NCBI GenBank assembly: GCA_963422285.2 | Contig: CAXXJO010000002.1 | Location: 1-64,000 of the forward strand | Direction: 5' to 3' | DNA length: 64,000 nt | From: VXYL01 sp963422285 | Lineage (GTDB): Bacteria > Pseudomonadota > Gammaproteobacteria > Pseudomonadales > Azotimanducaceae | In this document: positions 1-7,214 of the stretch, piece after piece | Layout of the letters: the number at the start of each line of letters is the position of its first letter | How positions within the stretch are numbered: position 1 is the stretch's first letter | Made by a program: the position numbers and the translations under genes | Notes under the pieces: generated by a model | Told to the model about the DNA's origin: nothing | The model's database searches: none | The model's input: the letters and a program-made list of their open reading frames with translations, nothing else

Positions 1-2
1 GG

Positions 3-179
3 CTCGTCGGCCGCGGCTACAAGGACGCCTACGGGACGCGGCTGTGGCAGGACGTCGAGGGCCTGTCCGAGGCGATGGGCGGCCGGACCGCGGCGGCCCG
101 CCTGCTGCCGGCCTGGAAGCGCGAGGTGGCCCGCCTGCTCCGGCAGGCGGCCCGCGGCGGCGGAGGCGGCGATGGCTGA
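3..179 (+). CDS. C-terminal end of an unrecognised Mu-like prophage protein (5' partial)
   Basis: An open frame runs from the window edge to TGA at 177-179 and gives 58 residues. It is rich in Arg, Ala and Gly with a helical stretch around RTAAARLLPAWKREV. Its stop lies just inside the start of the gemA gene (ATG at 172), the same overlap style as the rest of the phage operon, which supports it being real. In Mu-like phages this position, just before gemA, holds small early proteins of unknown role. I do not recognise the family. Confidence 0.55.
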   Translation, partial: LVGRGYKDAYGTRLWQDVEGLSEAMGGRTAAARLLPAWKREVARLLRQAARGGGGGDG

Positions 180-654
180 GGTCTCGGCGACGCGTCCGAT
201 CACGCCGGCGCAGGTGCGGGCGGTCCACGCGGCGCTGGGCCGCCGCGGGATCGGGGACGCGGACTACCGCGCCGTTCTGCGCGCGAACTACGGCGCCGCG
301 TCCTGCAAGGAGCTGACGCGGCGGCAGGCGAGCGACCTGCTGGCCCGCCTGGGGCGGCCGCTGCCGCAGGCCCCGGGGACGCCGCCGGCGCCGCGCCCGC
401 CGGTCCGCCGGGCGGCGCGGCCGAAGCCGGGGCCGGCGGCCGAGGACGCCGTGCCGCGGCTGGCGAGCGGGGCGCAGCGGGCGCTGGCCGCGGCGCTCGC
501 CGGCGAGGTCGCGTGGCGCCGGCCGGACGGCTTCCGGCGCTGGCTGCGGGCGTACGTCGGCGTCGAGCGGGTCGCCACCGCGCGCCAGGCCGCGCAGGCG
601 ATCCAGGGGCTGAAGGCGATGAAGGCGCGGCAGCGGGAGCGGCGCGATGGCTGA
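172..654 (+). CDS. gemA: GemA-like phage regulatory protein (DUF1018)
   Basis: This 160-residue protein opens with the GemA signature: ITPAQVRAVHAALGRRGI, then DADYRAVLRANYG, then CKELTRRQASDLLARL (about residues 9-62). The family is the Mu gp16 type, reported to alter host gene expression and DNA supercoiling early in infection. The C-terminal half holds a basic linker and a second helical region (about residues 95-160). It overlaps the upstream partial gene and, by 8 bp, the Mor-like gene downstream, placing it in the middle operon. Length is normal for the family. The family call is firm; the exact role in this phage is inferred. Confidence 0.88.
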   Translation: MAEVSATRPITPAQVRAVHAALGRRGIGDADYRAVLRANYGAASCKELTRRQASDLLARLGRPLPQAPGTPPAPRPPVRRAARPKPGPAAEDAVPRLASGAQRALAAALAGEVAWRRPDGFRRWLRAYVGVERVATARQAAQAIQGLKAMKARQRERRDG

Positions 655-970
655 CGGGGCGCGGGCCGCGGCGGCCGCCGCCGAGGCGCTGCGGCGGGGG
701 CTGGCGTCGCCGGCGTTCGGCGCCGCCCTGGGCGACGACGACGACGAGCGCGTGTGGCTGCTGCTGCGGGCGCTGTGCGAGGAGCTGCACCCGCTCGGGC
801 CGTGCGCGTGGCCGAGCGCCCAGGGGCTGGCGCGGCGGCTGGGCCGGGCCGAGCGCGACGCCCGCCTCCGCGCCGACTTCGACGGCCGCAACCACCGCGC
901 CCTCGCCCGCCGCGAGGGGCTGAGCGTGCGCCAGGTGCGCCGCATCGTGGACCGCGGGCGGCGGCGCTGA
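647..970 (+). CDS. Mor-like middle-operon transcription activator
   Basis: The 107-residue protein ends in a compact helix-turn-helix: RDARLRADFDGRNHRALARR (about residues 66-85) then LSVRQVRRIVDRGRRR. That is the pattern of Mor/C activators of Mu-like phages, which recruit RNA polymerase to middle or late promoters. The acidic helical N-terminal half with DDDDERVWLLLRAL would be the dimerisation part. It follows gemA with an overlap, as mor does in Mu. Start ATG 647 sits in the gemA 3' end; stop TGA 968-970 overlaps the next ATG. No middle promoter could be identified with certainty. Confidence 0.8.
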   Translation: MADGARAAAAAAEALRRGLASPAFGAALGDDDDERVWLLLRALCEELHPLGPCAWPSAQGLARRLGRAERDARLRADFDGRNHRALARREGLSVRQVRRIVDRGRRR

Positions 971-1334
971 TGCCGATCCGGCCGGAGAACGCGGGCCGCT
1001 ATCCGGGCGGCTCGATCCGCTCCCCGGAGTGGCTGGCGATCCGCGCCGCGGTCCTGGAGCGGGCGGCGCACCGCTGCGAGGGCGCCCCGGCGTTCCCGGA
1101 CTGCCGGCGGCGAACCGCGCGCCGCACCCGGAGACGGGGTCGGAGGTCGTGCTCACCGTCGCCCACCTGGACCACGCGCCGGAGAACAGCGATCCGTCCA
1201 ACCTGCGGGCGCTGTGCCAGCGCTGCCACAACGTCCACGACGCCGCGCATCGGGCGGCGACGCGCCGGCGGACGCGGCGCGGCGAACTCGGCATGGACGA
1301 CCTGTTCCCGGAGACCCTGCCGAACGGAAAGTGA
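970..1334 (+). pseudogene. HNH endonuclease, frameshifted
   Basis: The first about 45 residues (970-1107) read MPIRPENAGRYPGG ... CEGAPAFPDCR, the standard start of small phage HNH nucleases. The rest of the family sequence, PHPETGSEVVLTVAHLDH then ALCQRCHNVHD, continues in another frame from about 1107 to the stop at 1332-1334. One missing G in the short G run near 1106-1107 restores a single frame. The CEG, HLDH and CQRCH metal and catalytic elements are all present once the frames are joined. In Mu-like phages such HNH genes often sit near the packaging genes. The lesion may be a real mutation or a base-calling slip in GC-rich DNA. Confidence 0.75.
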
Positions 1335-1401
1335 CGCGCCCTCGCGTCCCGCGTCGCCGCGGCGCGGCCATCATCGTGCCCATTCGCCTGGAGACCGTCC
1401 G

Positions 1402-2187
1402 ATGCCTCGCCCGCCCGCCCTTCTCCTCGTCCTCCTCGTCCCGGCGCCTGGCGCGCACGGCGGCGAGAGCCTGTCCCTGTCCTACCGTCTGGCCGACGAC
1501 GGCTCCTGCCCGGAGGCCGCGCACGAGGTCGCGGCCGAGTACCGGCGCGACGGCGCGGCGCTGGACGTCGAGGCCTACGCGCGGACCGCGCCGAGCGGCG
1601 CGGACTGCGCCGCGGACGCGCTGTCCTACGACCTGGCGGTCGAGCGGCGCTTCGACCTGGGCGGCGGCTGGCAGGCCGCGGCCCGGTTCGGGGCCGCGCG
1701 GACGTCGACGTCGGCCGTCTACGGACTCGCCGGCTGGGACGGCCCGGCGCATCTGGCGCCGACCGTCTCGCTGCCGGCCGGCGCGGCCGAGACGCTGACG
1801 GCCTCGCTGGGCGTCGCGCGCGCCTTCGGGCCGGTGGCGTTCGGCGCCGGCGTCAACGTCGTCCCCAACGACTGGGCGGGGCCGGACGGCCCGGAGTCCC
1901 GGCGCTCGCTGGCGCTCCGGGCGGCCTGGGACGCGCCGTGGGGCGTCGAGATCGAGGCCGAGGCGGACGCCACCGAGGAATACGCCGTCTGGGGCGCGAC
2001 CGCGCGCTGGCGGCGGGACGTCGGGGACCGCTTCGGGATCGTCGCGGCGTGCCGCCTCCGCGGCGGACTCGGCGATCTGCACAACCCCGCGCCGGCGCGC
2101 CGGCCGTTCGTCGGACAGGCCTGGACGGCGCCGCGCCTGCGCGGCCGGGCGGCGTCGTTCGAGATCGGCCTCGAGTGGAGGCTGTAG
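1402..2187 (+). CDS. Secreted beta-rich protein of unknown function (prophage cargo)
   Basis: A 261-residue protein starts at ATG 1402 with a Sec signal peptide (MPRPPALLLVLLVPAPGAHG, cleavage near residue 20). The mature part has many short alternating hydrophobic strands (for instance YDLAVERRFDLGGGW, AARFGAART, LRAAWDAPWGVEIEAEAD) and ends in FEIGLEWRL, a terminal aromatic/Leu strand like those of outer-membrane beta barrels. I do not recognise a family. It sits between the HNH gene and the lysis genes, which is unusual; a lysogenic-conversion gene (moron) altering the outer membrane is one possibility. A non-barrel secreted protein is equally open. Confidence 0.6.
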   Translation: MPRPPALLLVLLVPAPGAHGGESLSLSYRLADDGSCPEAAHEVAAEYRRDGAALDVEAYARTAPSGADCAADALSYDLAVERRFDLGGGWQAAARFGAARTSTSAVYGLAGWDGPAHLAPTVSLPAGAAETLTASLGVARAFGPVAFGAGVNVVPNDWAGPDGPESRRSLALRAAWDAPWGVEIEAEADATEEYAVWGATARWRRDVGDRFGIVAACRLRGGLGDLHNPAPARRPFVGQAWTAPRLRGRAASFEIGLEWRL

Positions 2188-2447
2188 TGGACGGATTCAT
2201 GGCCAGGCTGCGCCCGACCGCGATCCTGTTCGCGGCGGCCATCGTCGCCGTGGTCTGGATGAGCTACCACCACACCGGGCAGTTCGTGGCGCAGGGGCTG
2301 GCGCTGATGGCCTCTTCGGACGCGGGCGAGGTCAAGGACGGCGTCGTCCAGCTGCTGGCCGCGGTGTCCTCGAACATGGTGGCCGTGGGCGCCGTCACGG
2401 GTCTCGTCGGGGCGCTGACCAAACTATGCGAAGACTCGCCCTCCTGA
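2187..2447 (+). CDS. Small membrane protein, holin candidate
   Basis: Starting at GTG 2187 (86 residues) or ATG 2199 (82 residues), this protein has a hydrophobic segment ILFAAAIVAVVWMSY near the N terminus and a second one, VSSNMVAVGAVTGLVGAL, near the C terminus. Two membrane segments in about 85 residues fit a holin. It lies directly before a T4-lysozyme-like protein whose start (2426) is inside this gene, the usual holin-endolysin order. No family-specific motif was recognised, so the holin call rests on size, topology and position. Confidence 0.6.
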   Translation: MDGFMARLRPTAILFAAAIVAVVWMSYHHTGQFVAQGLALMASSDAGEVKDGVVQLLAAVSSNMVAVGAVTGLVGALTKLCEDSPS

Positions 2448-3079
2448 CCCTGCCCCTGGCCGCCGGCTGCGCCGGCGCGGGGGCGCCGCTGGCGGTGGAC
2501 ACGCCGCTGGGATCGATCCGCGCCGGCGCGCCGCCGCGGGCGGAGGCGGACGGCTGCCGCCTGCGCGTCGACGGCGCCCTGGACGTGGTGCTGCCGCCCG
2601 GCGCGTCGTGGATGGTCTGCCCGTCCGAGCCCGAGACGCCCGCGCCGGAGCCCGAGACGCCCGCCGCGGCGCCCGGCGAAATCGACGAGCTCGCCGCCCT
2701 CAAGGAGGCGGAGGGGTTCCGCCCGGAGCCGGAGTGCGAGGCCGGACGGGTCCACGTGGCCTACGGCCATGCGGTCGCGGAGGCCGAGGGCGAGCTGCTG
2801 CTGGAGTGCGACTGGGCGGACGCGGTCGCCGACGCCGCGGACGTGGTGGGCGAGCCGGCGTGGTCGTCGATGGCGCAGGCGCGGCGCGACGCGCTGGCGG
2901 AGATCGTGTTCATGGGCGGCCGGGCCGGGTTCCGCGAGCACGTCCGCACCCTGGACGCGGTGCGCGCCGGCGACTGGGCGGCGGCCGCGGACGAGATCGA
3001 GTTCCGCAGCCGGCTGCTGCCGGAGGCGCGTCGGGCCCGGCTCGCCCGCTGGATGCGCGCCGGGGAGCGGTCCGAATGA
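2426..3079 (+). CDS. Phage lysozyme-like (GH24/T4-type) lipoprotein
   Basis: A 217-residue protein with a lipoprotein signal: MRRLALLTLPLAAGC, lipobox Cys15. After a Pro/Glu-rich linker (about 66-84) comes a region colinear with T4 lysozyme: LKEAEGFR with Glu96 at the catalytic Glu11 position, VAYGH at 111-115 matching the IGIGH turn, then ARRDALAEIVFMGG, GFREHVRTL and GDWAAAADEI matching the T4 helical lobe. The T4 Asp20 position falls on Cys104/Glu105 and Thr26 is not conserved (His110), so the active site is atypical. It follows the holin candidate and overlaps the DUF2730 gene. Likely an endolysin, possibly membrane-tethered until lysis. Confidence 0.68.
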   Translation: MRRLALLTLPLAAGCAGAGAPLAVDTPLGSIRAGAPPRAEADGCRLRVDGALDVVLPPGASWMVCPSEPETPAPEPETPAAAPGEIDELAALKEAEGFRPEPECEAGRVHVAYGHAVAEAEGELLLECDWADAVADAADVVGEPAWSSMAQARRDALAEIVFMGGRAGFREHVRTLDAVRAGDWAAAADEIEFRSRLLPEARRARLARWMRAGERSE

Positions 3080-3354
3080 GCCTCGCGCAGATCGCGCCGG
3101 TGCTGTGGACCGTCGGCCTGGGCGCGGTCGCGGCCGCGGTCGGCTGGCTGATCCGCGCGGTGCTCGGCAACGGCCGCCGCATCGCCGCCATGGAGGCCGA
3201 GGTGCGCTCGCTGCACGTGCGCGACGAGATCGTCGCCGTGCATCGCCGCGTCGACGACGTCGCCACCACCGCCGCCAGCGTCGAAGGCCAGCTGCGGCAG
3301 CTGAACCAGACCATGGGCATCGTCCACGCGCACCTGCTGGACGGCGGCGGATGA
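3076..3354 (+). CDS. DUF2730-like phage membrane protein
   Basis: A 92-residue protein with one N-terminal membrane helix (LWTVGLGAVAAAVGWLIRAVL, split here as about residues 10-30) followed by a coiled-coil-like stretch rich in Glu, Arg and Val up to residue 85. This is the layout of the DUF2730 family found after the endolysin gene in Mu-like phages, where it is thought to belong to the lysis cassette. ATG 3076 overlaps the lysozyme stop (TGA 3077-3079), and its own stop overlaps the next start, so the operon is continuous. The family call rests on layout and position. Confidence 0.65.
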   Translation: MSLAQIAPVLWTVGLGAVAAAVGWLIRAVLGNGRRIAAMEAEVRSLHVRDEIVAVHRRVDDVATTAASVEGQLRQLNQTMGIVHAHLLDGGG

Positions 3355-3650
3355 CGACCTACTCGGAGCGGAACGTCGCGCACCTGCGGCTGTCGATGCT
3401 GCGGGTGCTGGCCGCGGCCGGGATCGAGACGAGCGTGCCGGTGCTGCGCGCCGCGGTGGAGGAGGCGACGCCGCACCGCCCGTCCGCGGCGCTGCTGCGC
3501 CAGGAGCTGGCGTGGCTCGACGAGCGCGGGCTGCTGACGCGGCGCGCCATCGGCGCCAGCGTGGCCGCGGCGACCATCGCCGAGCGCGGCGAGGACGTCG
3601 CCCTGGGCCGCGAGCGCCTGGCCGGAGTCGCCCCGCCGGGGACGGACTGA
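3351..3650 (+). CDS. Mu gp26-like phage protein (winged-helix-like)
   Basis: The 99-residue protein shows the pattern RLSMLRVLAAAG ... LLRQELAWLDERGLLTRR ... TIAERGEDVALGRERLAGV. This is the conserved small protein between the lysis genes and the small terminase in Mu-like phages. The LAWLDERGLL segment followed by a basic beta region resembles a winged helix, so DNA binding is plausible but unproven. ATG 3351 overlaps the preceding stop. Length is normal for the family. Confidence 0.7.
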   Translation: MTTYSERNVAHLRLSMLRVLAAAGIETSVPVLRAAVEEATPHRPSAALLRQELAWLDERGLLTRRAIGASVAAATIAERGEDVALGRERLAGVAPPGTD

Positions 3651-3651
3651 C

Positions 3652-4200
3652 GTGCCCGACGGCACGCGCGGGCGCATGGGCCGCGTCCAGCGGCTGCCGC
3701 AGCCGATCAAGGACCGGCTCGACGAGCTGCTGCGCGCCGGCGTGCCCCAGCGCGACATCCTGCGCCGGCTGGAGCCGCTGCTGGCGGCGGCCGGCGAGCG
3801 CCCGCTGTCGGCCGCCGGCCTGAACCGCTACGCCACGCGCGTGGAGCGGGCCGGGCGGCGCATCCGCGAGGCCCGCGAGGTCGCCGACGCCTGGACCGCG
3901 AAGTTCGGCGCGCAGCCCGCCGGCGAGGTCGGCCAGCACGTCGTCGAGCTGCTGCGCGTGCTCGCCTTCGAGGCGGCGCTGCATCACGGCGACGGCGACG
4001 GCGGGCCGGTGGACGCCGAGCAGCTCAACGCCCTGGCGCTGGCGGTGCAGCGGCTCGAGCGCACCGCGGAGATCGGCGCCCGGCGGCTGCGCGCGATCCG
4101 CCGCGAGGCCGCCGACGCCGCCGGCCGCGAGGCGCGGCGGCAGGGCCTGTCCGCGGACGCCGCGGCGGCCATCCGCGCCGCCGTCGAGGGGGCCGAGTGA
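3652..4200 (+). CDS. DUF3486 protein, Mu gp27-like small terminase
   Basis: A 182-residue, largely helical protein starting at GTG 3652. The N-terminal region GRVQRLPQPIKDRLDELLRA, then RDILRRLEP, then LSAAGLNRYATRVE is the DUF3486 signature: an HTH that recognises phage DNA. The remaining helices (residues 60-182) would drive oligomerisation. In Mu-like phages this gene precedes the large terminase, and here its stop overlaps the terminase ATG (4197). It would select phage DNA for packaging and present it to the motor. Confidence 0.8.
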   Translation: MPDGTRGRMGRVQRLPQPIKDRLDELLRAGVPQRDILRRLEPLLAAAGERPLSAAGLNRYATRVERAGRRIREAREVADAWTAKFGAQPAGEVGQHVVELLRVLAFEAALHHGDGDGGPVDAEQLNALALAVQRLERTAEIGARRLRAIRREAADAAGREARRQGLSADAAAAIRAAVEGAE

Positions 4201-5637
4201 ACGCCCCGCGCACCCTGCTGCCCTACCAGGCGCGCTGGACGCGGGACCCGGCCGGGCTGAAGGTGTGCGAGAAGTCGCGGCGCGTCGGCCTGTCCTGGGC
4301 CGAGGCCTACGACGCCGTCATGCGCGCCGGCCGGCGCCGCGAGGACGGCGGCGGCGACGTCTACTACCAGTCCTACGCCCGGGACATGACGAGAGGGTTC
4401 GTCGCCGACTGCGCCGACTGGGCCCGGGCGCTGAACGTGGCCGCGGAGGCGGTCGGCGAGACGCTGGTCGACCTCGACGGCGAACGCCTGCCGGCCTACC
4501 GGCTGCCGATGGCGTCCGGGCGCGAGATCGTGGCCATGACCAGCGCCCCGCGGGCGTTCCGCTCCAAGGGCCGTCCCGGCGACGTGGCGATCGTCGACGA
4601 GGCGGCGTTCGTGGACGACCTCGACGAGGTGCTCAAGGCGGCGCTGGCGTTCCGCGTCTGGGGCGGCGCGGTGCGCGTCGTCAGCACCCACAACGGCGAG
4701 AGTTCGCCGTTCGCCGCGCTGGCGCGCGACGTGCGCGAGGGCCGCGTCCCCGGCAGCCTGCACCGCGTCCCCTTCCGCGACGCCCTCGCCGACGGCCTCT
4801 ACCGCCGCGTCTGCGCCGTCCAGGGCGCGGCGTGGTCGGCGGACGCCGAACGCGGCTGGGAGGCCGCCCTGCGCGCCGAGTACGGCGAGCGGGCGGCGGA
4901 GGAGCTCGACTGCGTGCCCAGCGCCGGCGGCGGCGCCTGGCTGCCCTGGGCGCTGATCCGCGCCGCCGAGGACGCCGCCGCCGGCGACCCCCGGACGCTT
5001 CGCCGGCGGCGCCTGCTGCGTCGGCGTCGACGTCGCCCGCCGCCGCGACCTCTGGGTCGCCGCGGTCGTCGAGACCGTCGGCGACGTGCGCTGGCTGCGC
5101 GAACTGCGCTGCGAGCGCGACATCCCGTTCGCCGAGCAGCGGGCGGTGGTCGGCGAACTGGTCGCCCGCTACCGCCCCGTCCGCGTCGCCGTGGACCAGA
5201 CCGGCATGGGCGAGGCGTTCGTGGAGGCGCTCCAGGAGCGCCACGGCCGGCATCGCGTCGAGGGCGCGCTGCTCGCCGCCCCGCGGCGCCTGGACCTCGC
5301 CGCGGCGCTGAAGGAGGCCCTGGAGGACCGCCGGCTGCGCCTCCCGCCCGACGAGGCGCTGCGCCGCGACCTGCACGCCGTGCGCGCCGAGACCGGCCCG
5401 ACCGGCGCCCCGCGGCTCGTCGCGGACCGCGCGGGGACCGACGGCCACGCCGACAGGTTCTGGGCGCTCGCCCTGGCCGTGGCCGCCGCGGCCGCGCCGC
5501 CGGCCGAGTTCGGCTACCGGCCGGTGGCGGCCGCCGCCCGGCGCCGCGACCCGTGGGACGAAGACGGCGACGCGGCGGCGTCCGGACGGTGGGGCGCCGT
5601 CGCCGGACGCGCCCGCTTCGGGCCGGGGGCGCCCTGA
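4197..5637 (+). pseudogene. Mu gp28-like large terminase, frameshifted
   Basis: The ATPase half reads from ATG 4197: degenerate Walker A CEKSRRVGLSWAEA (about residues 24-37), Walker B VAIVDEAAF, coupling motif VVSTHN. Near 4988-4992 a run of five C shifts the frame; with four C the protein continues as GRFAGGACCVGVDVARRRD and VAVDQTGMGEAF, the metal-binding strands of the RNase H-like nuclease half, ending at TGA 5635-5637. Without correction the first frame runs on as Arg-rich nonsense through the portal gene. The intact protein would translocate DNA into the prohead and cut it. A single inserted C is either inactivating or a homopolymer error. Confidence 0.82.
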
Positions 5638-7214
5638 TGCCGACGCTGCTGGACCACCGCGGGCGGCCCGTCGACCGCCGGCTGCTGGCCGGCGAGCGCG
5701 CCGGGCCGTCCGCGACCGGCGCGCGCTCCATCCTCGCGGCGCATCCGGCGTCCGGCCTGGAGCCGGAGCGCCTCGCCGCCCTGCTGCGCGAGGCCGAGAC
5801 GCCCGGCGGCGCCGCGGCCTACCTCGAACTCGCCGAGGCGATGGAGGAGCGCGACCTGCACTACCTGGGCGTGCTGCAGACGCGCAAGCGCCAGGTGGCG
5901 CAGATCGGCGTCGCCGTCGAGCCGGCCTCCGACCGCGCCGACGACGTCGCCGACGCCGATCTGGCGCGCGAGTTCTTCGCCCGCGAGGCGCTGGAGGACG
6001 AGCTGTTCGACGTCCTCGACGCCGTGGGCAAGGGCTTCTCCGCGACCGAGATCGTCTGGGAGACCTCCGAACGCCAGTGGATGCCGCTGCGCCTGGAGCC
6101 CCGCCTGCCGCAGTGGTTCGACTTCGACCGCGAGTCCGGGACGCGCCTCGTGCGCCGCGACGACGCCGGCGAGAGCGGCTGGGCGGAGCTGGAGCCCTGG
6201 AAGTTCGTGGTCCACCGCGCCGGCGCCAAGTCCGGCCTGCCGATCCGCGGCGGCCTCGCCCGCGCCGCCGCCTGGGCCTGGCTGTTCAAGACCCTGGCCG
6301 TCAAGGACTGGGTGCGCTTCGCGGAGGCCTACGGCCAGCCCCTGCGCCTGGGCCGATTCGGCCCGAACGCCAGCGACGAGGACCGGCGCGTCCTCTACCG
6401 CGCCGTGGCGAACATCGCCGGCGACGCCGCCGCCATCGTCCCCGAGGGCATGGACATCGAGTTCGTCGCCGACCCCGCGGCCCGGGGCCGCTCGGAGATC
6501 TACCGCGACCTGGTCGCCTACGTCGACGCGCAGCTGTCCGTCGCCGTGCTCGGACAGACGCTCACCACCCAGGAGGGATCGTCCGGCTCCTACGCCCTGG
6601 GGCAGGTCCACGACCTGGTGCGCCGCGACATCGAGCGCGCCGACGCCCGCCAGCTCGCCGCCACCTTGCGCCGCGATCTCGTGGTTCCCGTGGTGGCGCT
6701 CAACCGCGGGCCGCGCCGGGCGTACCCGAAGGTGGTCGTCGAGCGCCAGGCGGCGACCGACGCGGCGCTGCTGTCGCAGACGCTGGAACGCCTGGTGCCG
6801 CTCGGCCTGCGGGTGCGCGCCGACGAGGTGCGCGCCCGGCTCGGCCTCGCCGCGGCGGGGCGGGAGGACGAGATCCTCGCGCCGCCGGCGGACCGTGCCG
6901 GAACAGCCGCCCGCGCCGGCGCCGACCGCCTGGCGCTGGCGCGAGCCGCGGCCGAGCGCGACGCCGTCGATCTGGCGGTCGCCCAGGCGACGGACGACTG
7001 GCAGCCGCTCATGGAGCCGCTGGTCGAACCCGTCCTCGCCGCCGCGCGCGCCGAACTCGCGGCAGGCGGAGACCTCGCCGCGTTCCGCGACCGGCTGCCG
7101 GCGCTGCTCGACCGCTTGGACGACGGCGCCGTCGCCCGGCTGCTGCACCAGATGGCCTTCGCGGCCGACCTGTCCGGGCGCGGCATCCCCGCGGGCGGCG
7201 ATGGCCGACCCTGA
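5637..7214 (+). CDS. Mu gp29-like portal protein (DUF935)
   Basis: A 525-residue protein from ATG 5637, which overlaps the terminase stop as ATGA. Family landmarks include HYLGVLQTRKRQV, VGKGFSATEIVWE, PLRLEPRLPQWFDFD, KFVVHRAG, AYGQPLRLGRFG and LGQTLTTQEGSSGSYALG, the hallmark motif of DUF935 portals. The portal forms the dodecameric ring through which DNA enters the head and to which the tail joins. Length matches the family. The reading frame is intact, unlike its neighbours. The C-terminal 14 bp overlap the MuF gene. Confidence 0.9.
   Translation: MPTLLDHRGRPVDRRLLAGERAGPSATGARSILAAHPASGLEPERLAALLREAETPGGAAAYLELAEAMEERDLHYLGVLQTRKRQVAQIGVAVEPASDRADDVADADLAREFFAREALEDELFDVLDAVGKGFSATEIVWETSERQWMPLRLEPRLPQWFDFDRESGTRLVRRDDAGESGWAELEPWKFVVHRAGAKSGLPIRGGLARAAAWAWLFKTLAVKDWVRFAEAYGQPLRLGRFGPNASDEDRRVLYRAVANIAGDAAAIVPEGMDIEFVADPAARGRSEIYRDLVAYVDAQLSVAVLGQTLTTQEGSSGSYALGQVHDLVRRDIERADARQLAATLRRDLVVPVVALNRGPRRAYPKVVVERQAATDAALLSQTLERLVPLGLRVRADEVRARLGLAAAGREDEILAPPADRAGTAARAGADRLALARAAAERDAVDLAVAQATDDWQPLMEPLVEPVLAAARAELAAGGDLAAFRDRLPALLDRLDDGAVARLLHQMAFAADLSGRGIPAGGDGRP

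Noticed and set aside
200..1294. Long minus-strand open frames opposite the prophage genes (also 5514-7601 and 7009-9303).
   Set aside because: They are shadows produced by high-GC codon bias; they lack family motifs and lie opposite well-identified phage genes.
4988..4992. Programmed frameshift in the terminase gene.
   Set aside because: Large terminases of Mu-like phages are not known to need recoding, and the site is a plain C run without a slippery heptamer or visible stimulatory stem.
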